64,000 nt of DNA from Daphnia carinata. Lineage: Eukaryota > Arthropoda > Branchiopoda > Diplostraca > Daphniidae. The notes beneath the pieces are model-generated. The model ran no database searches. It worked only from the letters and a program-made list of their open reading frames with translations, and was not told the DNA's origin. Position numbers and translations under genes: made by a program. The stretch lies in contig NC_081338.1 in NCBI RefSeq assembly GCF_022539665.2, positions 1,922,001-1,986,000 on the forward strand, given 5' to 3'. Within the stretch, counting starts at the first letter, position 1. Each line of letters starts with the position of its first letter. Positions 21,830-31,900 of this stretch are shown here, in pieces.

Positions 21830-22578
21830 AGAGTCATAGAAACCTGGTTGCTCCACGCTGTGTGTAAATGCCACAAGGATTTGCGGTGACATTTGGCTAC
21901 AATTTCACCGATTTTGTGGGCGGAGCTGGCAGCGACAAAGAGCCATCTGTTGACTAGAATTAGAGATATCCTCACATCCTGCTGTAAAATCATAAGGAGA
22001 TGACATACAATAGCAGCTGAAAGGGCTAGTGGGTAGCACCCCCCAATTGCAAAGCGGGAGACCCGAGTTCGAATCTAGTCGCTGCATTTTCTTTTTTCCA
22101 TTTCCTAATGTATGCTGGCCACGCGCTGCGCTAGGTTCCACTTTCCACTGTTTTTCCACTCATTTCAATTCTGTATTAAAATTTTATATCACGTAATTTT
22201 ATATTAGTATTATATCTATTACGCCTCTCTGACAATTAACTTTTTTTGCGCAAGAAGTATTGCGCGCTGACAGGCCCTTATTATAGTAGGCCATGCTTGA
22301 AAGACACGCTTGACTTGGCCATCCGACTACTCCAAGTACAAACCGCTGGAGGGATGTTCTACGGCTACTGATTCCATTTCAACTTCCCCCTCGTTTGGCG
22401 GGTCTGCTATGATTGGCTGTCGAAATTTTGGCAGGACATAGCTCATTGGTTGGGACCGTGTAGTACTCCACCAAAACCGCTAGGTTCGCTATTTAACTGC
22501 CAGAATTCGAACACAAGTCACCGCAAACCCTTGTAGCATTTACACACAGCGTAGAGCAACCAGGTTTCTATGACTCTG
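21830..22578. mobile_element. hAT-type MITE 4 (749 bp) with an internal tRNA-like segment
   Basis: Arms of about 65 bp are inverted copies (AGAGTCATAGAAACCTGG ... CCAGGTTTCTATGACTCTG), flanked by an exact 8-bp duplication ACAAAACT (21822-21829 and 22579-22586). No transposase. The middle holds a tRNA-like segment. Confidence 0.85.
22019..22085 (+). repeat. tRNA-like (SINE-type) segment
   Basis: GGGCTAGTGGGTAGCA resembles a D-arm/A-box and GAGACCCGAGTTCGAATC a variable loop plus B-box; the same AGACCCGAGTTCGA string occurs at 36540. Stems are poor, so it is a relic or a SINE head, not a tRNA gene. Confidence 0.5.
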
Positions 22579-23439
22579 ACAAAACTAAGCAATCTAGGTG
22601 CTTCACCTGGTAACTTGGGCTAGCTGCAAAAGAGACGGGGTGTCGATATACGTGCAAACATTGAAGCTCCTTTTTTTTTTATTACGGTAACCAAAAATTG
22701 TCTCGATTACCAAGCCAAGTCAGTCGGTACACCAGAATGGAGAAAGGAAAACCTTCAGTTTTCTCGATATAGTTTAGCACTATACGCATGTAAGTTTATC
22801 ATATTTTATTGCACCCACTCCGCGAGTCCTGTGGCTGGAAAAGTTGACGAATTTTCTTTTCTTTACTCAAACTGATTTTAAAAATTCACCATTCCATTAT
22901 GGAATTGGTGATTGCTGCAGAGAATAATAGCAAGTTGGTTAAAACTATAATCATAAGTATTAGGTAAATCGAAACAAAACGCCGTACAGAGGACATTATG
23001 TAGGCCATCACATAGTATAAAGGTGGCTAAGTGGCGGTTAAATAATACATCAGTTATTCAATTATTTTTCAGTCCTCCTAAAAAAAGATCTAAATCTAAA
23101 TCTCGGTGACATTATCATCGACGACGGGTCGCCATTTAAACGCCATTCGCAATCTGAGGATGTTGCTCCTGATTTCCACCTCACCGTGAAATTTATACAT
23201 ACCTCGCATGGGATACATTTCGTGATCGTAGTCTGGAATCAGCTAAATGTGGTCTTCTTTTATAGTATTAGCAACAGCTTCTTTCATCGTGTTTGTTCAC
23301 TTACCCTGACAAAATTAATATTGTAAGGACTCACGATAAACTAGACTGTGTGATGTATTGCATATGTCGATTTTTCCCCCTCCGCCCCCCCCCCACTGAC
23401 TCTCTTGTCTCGTTTTTTTTTATTACCCTTTTTTACGCA
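22579..23439. other. gene-free stretch
   Basis: No supportable gene. A short block at 23105-23200 resembles the HDEVEITS/RLRLSYKW exon of the CASD1-like genes in degraded form (GGTCGCCATTT, CAATCTGAGGATGTTGCTC, GATTTCCACCTC), so a further relic copy may lie here. Confidence 0.4.
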
Positions 23440-23690
23440 CAACAGGTTTCAACGACAGGAAATAAATCAGTTGACCCCGCTTCTCGCGTAACAGTCTGTT
23501 TCTGTTCTTTGACCCCACGCAAACTTTAGCGTCCCTACGCTAACTTTGGCGTCCCCAAGCTAAAGCGTGGTATAAAAACCCGCGCCCCAGCTGCCCGAAG
23601 AGAGTCCCCCTGTAGCCGTCACAAGTACTAGTTGTGCAGATTTTGTTGTAATGTTGGTGCCGATTTTAAAATAAACTTGAAACCCCGCAA
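23440..23690 (+). repeat. candidate solo LTR or promoter fragment
   Basis: TATAAAA at 23571 is followed by a GC-rich GAGAGTCCCC region and AATAAA at 23670, the order expected of an LTR. It abuts the truncated end of a CASD1-like exon. No partner LTR or duplication was found, so this is tentative. Confidence 0.3.
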
Positions 23691-23696
23691 CCCAAC

Positions 23697-24600
23697 TTAT
23701 TCAATTGTTGCAATATACTGCTGACGTACTCTCGAATCGCCCAAAAATATAAAGAATAGTGGGCTGTTGCTACTGCCATTGCTAGCCAACTGCTTTGCAT
23801 AATGAAGCGAATCAAAGCACGACACTACGCGGTCAGTTGTGTACTGGACAAGTCGACACGATCCACTCTGGTCAGACGTAAATCGATAACTGCCATCGGT
23901 TTCTTTTTCGTAATGATAATGACGCTGATCGAGAAGGTCCCCCGTGCAAAGAGCTGAATTTTGTCCATCATTACTCGTGATTTCTACGTTATTGTGAGAC
24001 CCTGGTGAAAGTTGAATGGGCTGCCTTATTTGATCGTATTCGGGAATCAACTAAATTGTGTAGCATTTTTCGTAATTAAAAAAAGAAAGCTTTTGAAAAA
24101 ACAGGAAAAATATTTCATTTTTATTACCGTGGCAAAGTTGTAAAACTGTTGGCGAATTCTCGAGTCACCCATAAATAGAAAGTGCAGCAAGTTGTTGCTA
24201 CGCTCGCTTAAATTTCCGTGCGACCACTTTGCATAACGAAGCGAATCAAAACACGAGACTATGCGGTCAGTCGTGTACCAAACAAGTCGACACGGTCCAT
24301 TCTGGTCAGACGTGAATCGATAACTGCCATCAGTTTCTTTCTCAAAATGATGGTGACGCTGATCGAGAAGGTCCCCCGTGCAAACGGCCGATCCTAATCT
24401 GTTTGCCTCTTTACCAAACGGCATATTTCGTCAAAATCATTTGAAAGATTTAAAAAAATACTTCTAATCGTTGCATACTCGGCCGCAGGTTTGATGGTCG
24501 TTTAACATTTCGAGACTTTTCTCCTGGTAAAGCAATCCATTTCCAATAACGTTCAGCGTTCAATGTCCAGACCAGTAGGAAAAGCAAACAACACGGCAAA
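23697..24600 (-). pseudogene. CASD1-like copies A/B, truncated and fused
   Basis: Copy B has a membrane-anchor exon (about 24600-24470, LPCCLLFLLVW) and a catalytic exon (24424-24135) with CTGDLLDQRHHH and FLFMGDSRIRQQF; GDS...R is the nucleophile block of PC-esterase/CASD1-type sialic-acid O-acetyltransferases. The next exon begins YDQIRQPIQ at 24050, but after about 25 codons it runs without a break into a second catalytic exon (copy A: ALCTGDLLDQRHYHY ... FLGDSRVRQQ), which stops at 23697 beside the candidate LTR. All C-terminal exons are missing. The in-frame fusion of an exon-3 start to another exon 2 looks like unequal crossing-over. Confidence 0.65.
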
Positions 24601-24689
24601 ATAATCTTGAAGAGGAATAACTGTGTAGATGAAACTTCATTAAAATGAGCAGTAAGCAGAACACAAAAAACTCACCTGATGATGAAACG

Positions 24690-24876
24690 TTCGTGTAAAC
24701 CTCATCTTTTTCTTACCTGACTGAATGCGCTCTCTGTATTGTCACGACTGATGCGCATGGGTTTCGATTCTTTCTGTTTCTCGTCGGCATCCAGAAACTT
24801 TGCAAGCCCCGAGGATTCAGTGGCCGGAGCAAGCGATTCAACCGCCACCCATTTGACTGGCGTCAAATCCTATGAA
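24690..24876 (-). pseudogene. receptor tyrosine kinase tail fragment, copy 1
   Basis: Encodes TPVKWVAVESL, the kinase activation-segment end (PVKWMA.ESL), joined directly to a C-terminal tail (AKFLDADEKQKESKP, SRDNTESAFSQ) like the end of the receptor kinase at 28925. The lobe between them is absent. A GTAAGA donor-like site follows FSQ. The unit repeats at 26526. Confidence 0.6.
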
Positions 24877-25091
24877 AATGTCTTGTCAACTAGAGGGTCC
24901 ACGCCAAGTGTAACGTCCATTTATGAGCAATCTTGATGTGAGTCTGATTCTCATTCGTCGAGCTGCAATAAATTACTAAAATAGAAAACGGCCTGAAGCC
25001 TAATTTATAAGCAGAGAACTGGGTCTCATTTCTGAATCGTTATAGCCGGTGACTGCTTACGCGGAGATGGACGACACAAGGAAATTCAAGA

Positions 25092-26430
25092 TCAATGCAA
25101 TTCCATCACATCATTGCAAATGTCATTGTACAAAAGATTAGTGGCTTGTGAAAGTGCTGAATAGCCCGTGTGAATAAAGTCGTTGCAATCTGCGAAGGCA
25201 GCATCTTTGAACAGGTAAGAACGGCGATCGACTTGAACGATCTCGTCGCGTTTTAGGACGGCACACGAGCGGATATACTCTTCTGCTAACGGATCACTTG
25301 AATCCCATATGCGGATACGACTGCTTTCACTCCTAAGTGAAAAGTGCATATGGTTACCATATGGCCATTATCCTTGTATATCAATCAATATAATTCACTC
25401 TAACAGGCGTCGAATGGCCTTGTTGTAGTTGTCTATCTTCTCTGAGTGAATGTAAGTATTGTGGTCGTGAATTTTCTCGGGTAGTTCCTCAACTGGATAT
25501 TGATTGAACCAGATCACTTGAGACACATTTGCTAACCGGCCCAGCTCTGGAGCGAATTTTTTAAAATTTTCCTCGTACAGTCGATGGTCGGCGCCGTTGG
25601 TTCCCAGCATGTGGTGTACTACTATACCTACATGAAAGCCACCTTGACGCTGTTAAATGGAAGAGCAACTTTAATGAAGCAAAAATAGTACTGAGAAAAA
25701 GGAGATGAGGCCGTTCAGATGAGTCAGAAGATGCCCATCGACGAACTGTATCAGTGACATTGTCATCAATGAGGGGTCGCCATTTGAACGACAATCGCAG
25801 TTTGAGAATGTTGCTCGTGATTTCCATCTCATCATGAAACGAACGTGAATTTTGAATGGGCTGCCTTATTTGATCGTAGTCTGGAATCAACTAAATTGCG
25901 TAGCATTTTTCGCGATTAGAACAGACCGGTTTTTCAAAAGGATTTCAGTTCCCTACCACAACAAAGTTGTAAAACTGTTGACGAACTCTCGAGTCACCCA
26001 TAAAAAGAAAGTAGAGCGAGCTGTTGCTGCGCTCATTTAAATTTCCATCCGACCGCTTTGCGTGAATGAATGAAAGCGAATCAAAGCACGAGACTATGCG
26101 TTCAGTCGTGTACCAGACTAGTCGACACGATCCACTCTGGTCAGACGTGAATCGATAATTGCCATCAGTTTCTTTCTCATAACGATAGTGACGCTGATCG
26201 AGAAGGTCTCCCGTGCAAATGGCTGGATCTAATCTTTTTGTCTCTTTATCAAAGAACATATTTCGTGAAAATCAGCTGAAGAACTAAAAAATATTTTCTT
26301 TTCGTATACCCGGCCTTAGGTTTGATGGCCGTTTAACGTTTCGAGCCTTGTCTCCTGGTAATGCAACCCATCTCCAATAACGTTCATCGTTCAATGTCCA
26401 GACCAGTAGAAAAAGCAAACAACACGGCAA
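25092..26430 (-). CDS. CASD1-like O-acetyltransferase/PC-esterase domain protein, copy C (best preserved)
   Basis: Exons on the minus strand: membrane anchor (about 26430-26310, IILPCCLLFLLVWTL); catalytic block (about 26259-25957) with ICTGDLLDQRHYRY and LFMGDSRVRQQFYNF; 25890-25692 (LIPDYDQIRQPIQ ... LRLSFKWRPLIDD); 25627-25399 (GIVVHHMLGTNG ... QVIWFNQYPVEE); 25332-25092 (RIWDSSDPLAEEYIRSC ... CNDFIHTGY ... YNDICN, stop). The GDS serine and the late D..H (DFIH) give the expected Ser-Asp-His triad of this family, whose founder acetylates sialic acid in the Golgi lumen. All introns are about 64-70 bp. Three junctions have matching phase. The junction between the anchor and catalytic exons could not be matched, so the true start is uncertain; ATG 26259 is an alternative. 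Confidence 0.6.
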
Positions 26431-26525
26431 AATAATCTTGAAGAAAGAATAACAGTGTAGATGAAACTTACATGAATCAAACTAAATATAAAATTAAAAT
26501 GAGCAATAAACAAAACACAAAAAAC

Positions 26526-26724
26526 TCACCTGATGATGAAACGTTCGTGTAAACTCCATCGCCTTCTTATCTGACTGAATGTGCTCTCGGTATTGTCACG
26601 GCTGACGGATGGCGGTTTCGATTCTTTCCGTCTCTCGTCGCGGTCCAGAAACTTTGCATGCTCTGAGGGTTCAGTGGCCGGAGCAAGCGATTCCACCGCC
26701 ATCCACTTGACTGGCATCAAATCC
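26526..26724 (-). pseudogene. receptor tyrosine kinase tail fragment, copy 2
   Basis: Begins [13 protein letters not shown] and passes directly to APATEPSEHAKFLDRDERRK and FSQIRRRWSLHERF, the tail of the neighbouring receptor kinase, with the rest of the C-lobe deleted. It is open throughout and followed by a good donor (CAG/GTGAGT at about 26525). The simplest splice to the CASD1-like anchor exon does not keep frame. Confidence 0.6.
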
Positions 26725-26949
26725 TATGAAAATGCCTTTTCAACTAAAGAGTCAACGTCCATTTACGAAAAATTTAACGTGAATCTGATTCTTACTCGTC
26801 GAGCTGCTATAAATGACTAAAATAGAAAACGGCCTGAAGCCTAATTTGTATGCGGTGACTGGGTCTTATTTCATAACCGTCATAACTGACGAATGCTTAC
26901 ACGGAAGTGAATGGACAACACAAGGAAATTCAAGATCAATGGAATTCCA

Positions 26950-28376
26950 TCATATGATTGCAAATGTCATTGTACAAAAGATTGGTGGCTTGCGAAAGAG
27001 CTGATAACCCGTGTGAATGAAATCATTGCAATCTGTGAAAGCAGTATCTTTGAACAGGTAAGGCCGTCTGTTGGCATCATAGATCTCGTCATGCCTTAGG
27101 ACAGCACACGAGCGGATGTACTTTTTAGGACAGCACACGAGCGGATGTACTCTTCTGCCAACGGATCACTCGAATCCCATACGCGGATAAAACTGTTTTC
27201 TCTCCTGCGCAAAAACAATAACGAGTGCAGTTCATTCGACAAAATCAATGACTATGTCATCTGACTTACTCTAACAGACGTTGAATGACCTTGTTGTAGT
27301 TGTCTATCTTCTCCGAATGAATGTCGTACGTTGCGTATTCGTAAACTTTCTCGTGCAAATCCACGATCGGATACTGATGTAACCAAACCACAACGAGTGA
27401 CGTTGGCCAAACGACCCAACTCGGGAGCCAATTTCGCGAATTTCTCTTCGAAAAGTCGACGATCGGGCCCATTTCTTTCCAGCATGTGATGAAGTACTAT
27501 ACCTACATAAAAACAACGATGACACTACCGAATGAAAGAGCAAACTCAGTGACCAGAAAACCAAAAAAAAACATTACCAATAAAAATATGAGGCAACCCA
27601 GTTGGGTGTGCCATTTCGCCGAGAAAATCATCGATGAGCGGTCGCCATTTATACGACAATCGCAGTCTGAGGGTCTTGCTCGTGATTTCCACCTCGTCGT
27701 GAAATTCAGGTACATTTTGAATGGGTTGCCTTATTTGATCGTAGTCTGGAATCAACTAATTCGCACAACGCTTTGTCGATATTGAGTGGACAGCTTGTCT
27801 GAATCGAATTCCATTGGCTTACCCTAACAAAGTTGTAAAACTGTTGGCGAATTCTCGAATCACCTACAAACATAAAGTGCAGCGAGCTGTTGTTGCTGTG
27901 ACTCAATTCACCGGTCAATAACTTTTGATCGTGTAGCAAATCAAGGCACGAGACTAGGCGTTCTGTTGTGTACTCGACAAGTCGCCACGGTCGCCTCTGG
28001 TCAGACGTGAATCGATAATTGCCATCACTTTCTTTTTAAAAAAGATAATGACGCTGATCGAGAAGGTTCTCCTTGCAAACGGCCAACTCTTGCCCAGCTG
28101 AATCAATGCTGTTGTGCCTCTTTACCAAGAAATGCCGTGAAGATGAGCCGAGGAAGAACAAAAGACTGCTTATCTTGTATACTCGACCATTGGTAGGGTT
28201 GATTGTCGTTTCACATTTCGAGAGTTTTTACCTCGTCTTGGCGATGTGACCCACTTCCGCTGTCCATCGTTCGATGCCCAGAGTAGAAAAAGCAAACAAC
28301 AAGCAAAGATGATGTTGAAGGCGGCCGTTGGCGTAATCGCACATTTTTGTTCCTCCATCGCTTCCACCGTTTTCAT
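26950..28376 (-). pseudogene. CASD1-like copy D, decayed
   Basis: The only copy with a clear initiator: MKTVEAMEEQK at 28376, then an anchor segment FNIIFACCLLFLLW. The catalytic exon keeps FVGDSRIRQQFYNF but has VCKENLL for ICTGDLL and a TAA near 28036. Exon 27752-27577 (IPDYDQIRQPIQNVPEF) is intact. The next exon shifts frame near 27394 (after GRLANVT). The last exon has a 28-bp duplication near 27094-27150 and another 1-nt loss after DFIHTGY. Several independent breaks make a working product unlikely. Confidence 0.7.
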
Positions 28377-28924
28377 TTTTAACGTCTAACTGGAATTGTA
28401 GCAAAGGGATTATTTATTTGATGATTACATTTTGAAAAAGCGAGCATGTACAACGATGACAATGAGAAACTGTGTGGCCCAATAGAAACACATTTCGTTT
28501 TCGTATCCTGTTTACGTTTACGGGACGGAAGTCAAACGTTGAGTTGGCCGAGTTGTGTTACATTTCACACCTATTTGAGATATTGGGGCAGTCGTTATCA
28601 CAGTGCGTAGTTGCCTGTCCATTTGCAAAACGCATTCGATTTCAACTGATCCAATTCATCCAATAAGGAGAAAGGAACCATATCTAGCTTTGGATTTTTT
28701 TCTTGATCGGCTTTGTATTTAAAAAAACAGTTGACAGTTGAAAACGGTCGAATGTAGTCGAACATGATGGAACAGTAATGAAAAAAGAATATATTAAGAC
28801 ATGCAGTGCAGGTCAATTAGAAAAAGAAATGATTAAATATTATTCAACAGAATGGGATGGCACAGTGAATTTGTTAACTACCTGTGGAGTAACAGGAAAT
28901 GTGAATTTTAAAAGACCCATAAAT

Positions 28925-31900
28925 TCAAACGAAATATTCGTTTAAACTCCAGCCTCTTCTGATCTGACTGAAAATACTCGCACTATTGCCACGACTGCCG
29001 GGCAACGATTTCGATTCTTTCAGCTTCTCGCCACAGACGGGCGATTTTACAAGCCCCAAGGGTTCAGTGGCCAGAGGATCAACTTTCGCTTGGTTGAAAT
29101 TTTCATTCGTTTTACACAGATTGAAATAGTTGGCGCACACTGTCGATTCCATTTGGCCGCAAATGAGTTTTTGATGTGGCTGAAGGTCGGTCTCTCCTTC
29201 GGGTCCAATTTCCAGCAACCTGCCATTATTTCTCCGAGGTAATTGGGCGCAAAATCAGGTTTCTCCATTCGGTAGCCCTTCTCCAGTTGCTTTATAAGCT
29301 CGTGATTAGCTTCAATACCTGAAAAATTAAATAATTATAATGATAGAGAATTTGACTTTTTGCATTTTGGCATCATGGTACGGTAAAATAGGACCTACAT
29401 GGATATGGCACTTTATCGAGCGTGAATAGTTCCCAGACGAAAATGCCAAAAGACCAAACGTCAGATTGACTTGAAAAAATGCGGTCCGTTAGCGATTCGA
29501 TTGCCATCCACTTGACGGGCATTAATCCCTTATCGATGGTGATTCGTATCAAACGCAATTCCATTTCGTTGAGAAATAATGAAGTTTACCTGTCCCGATT
29601 GTTGGTCATTATCCTTGTAATACATTTTGCGGGACATGTCAAAATCGGCTATTTTAACTACCCCGTTGTTGACCAGCAAAACATTGAGAGCAGCCAAATC
29701 GCCATGAACGACCTTTGAATCGAAACAAAGCAAAAAAGAAGGTAGTTTGTTTGATGTGTACAATAGAGAATTATTTATTCACATACTTTTCTGCTAGCCA
29801 AATAATCCATGCCTCTCGCGATTTGGAAAGCCCATGGAATCAAATCGGCCGTGCAAACCGATGACTGATAGGCTTGAGTCTCGGGGTCTTCTTGGCAAAC
29901 CCACAGGGGCTGTGACCGTTCGTCGTCCCCTTGTTCTATCAGTTCAACAACGAAAATAATCAAGTGAGAAATTATGGAACGGTAACGATAGAATTCACCT
30001 TCAGTAGCACTAGCTTCATTTGAGCGACTTGCCTCAGTCTCAGGAAATTCGTTTTCCAAATTTGCTGAATGTTGAGGTGTCATTTCGATTTGATCGAAAT
30101 TCACAACCACGCAATCGTTCATCGATTCCATCGTCTTGCCTGATACGTCGCATCTCACCTGCATTTGCGCATCGGTCACGAGATTGCCGAACTCGCCCAC
30201 TTGATTAATGAAAGTCTTGCGTTGTCCAACTAAACACATTTGCAAATTGCCAACCCGGCAGTACTCAACGATTACCAAAAGCTCTCCTGCAAAAATACCA
30301 ATCAAATTTGACTTGTCTTTCCTTTACCAACAACTACAAGTACCTCTGATTATGCTTTTCGTGCAAGCTCCCAACAGATAAACGACATTCAAATGCGACC
30401 CCAGATGAATCATGATTTTCAATTCGTTTATCAGAGCTTTGAGGGCTGTGGCATTCGTTTGTGATCGCACCATTTCACTGCCACTGTTTTGACGGTTTCC
30501 TCAGAGTCTTTAAGACCAATAGCTAGAGCCTTGACCACCCGGCCAAAACATCCGGCGCCCAATTACACACCTTTTCATCAGCAATGCGACGTGATTGAAA
30601 TCAGGTGAATGTGAACGCAATATAAAATAATTTATAACGAGTTTAAGTCGATGATGATCTCTTTCATTTCCTCTGAGCAGTGCTTCAGCACCAGGGAAAA
30701 ATGTTTTCTTCTTTTATTTTAAAAATAATTAATTTACGCATGTTTGCTGTACACATTTTTGGAAGGTGGAAATTACCTTATCTTGGTAGAGTTTGCTACC
30801 TGTGACGAGCATAACGATGAGGATGACCACCGTAACGGCGACCGTGCTGGCTAAAGCAATGGATATCTGAGATTCGTCGGCGAATTTAACATCAAAATAT
30901 TTGTAGCTATCGCCTACGCTGTTGCTCAATCGGCAAGCGTAACTACCGTTTTCACCTGTTGTTCCTTGTAGAATCAACACTGTCGAATTGAGCGTCGATA
31001 AAATCAATTGATCTTGCGCCATCATTTTGCCATCCTGTTCAACGAGCAGCAAATGCAATTGAGACTTTAAAAAATAAAAAAACAAATGGTTGTTTAATGC
31101 ACGGACCTTGAGCCGTTGAAAAGTAGGCACAGGTAGAGGAGGGTGGGCGCAATTGGAACACGCGGCAATTGAAACAAAAATTCTACCACTTAAAGTACGT
31201 AAGAGATTTGGTTTAAAAAATTTGAACTAACGGGAATTAGGGTTCTACATTTTTAGAAAAAATTGGAGGCTTTAGAATTTAAAAGTTTTCGAATTATCCC
31301 AGAAAATTGTTTTTTGGCTATCCATTTGTTGTTTTTTTGCAGACAATTTTTTCGTTTTCACACTGAAAACGATGGAGAAAATCATTAAAAAAGGTCTCCA
31401 ATCATTCGTCATTCATTAAGCTATAAGTTGATCACATTAATTTTTTTCTAGCTTAACTTTATCACCTATATGGTCGAGAAGACCCAATTGGAACACCTTG
31501 TTCCAATTGCGACCCTTCCGTATGCGCGTCTCCTTTACTGTAGTCTGGCAACGGTGTTCCCTACGCAGCGTATTAGCAGAGCTCTTTTTTCAATTATTGT
31601 TTATTTTGTGTTTTATTTCGTCTGCTGGGTGGCTGGCATTTATCGTCTGCCACAATGTTTTGTGCTTTTATTTACAACGTTGACGAAAGAAATTAAATTT
31701 TAAAAATTAAATTAAGGACATTAACAACAATTATGATGTAAGGCCGGACATGCAATATTCGATTATAAAAATTTGATCTCCATACTATTAACCGTTCTTT
31801 GGATTACTAACGGTGTTCAGAACCTAATTCAGAAAACTACTAAAATTAATTAAATAATATTTATTTACTATAGAAACTTATAAAACATCTTAAAAAATAA

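Noticed and set aside
22019-22085. Functional tRNA gene
   Set aside because: B-box-like sequence is present but acceptor and T-stems do not pair; treated as a SINE-type relic.
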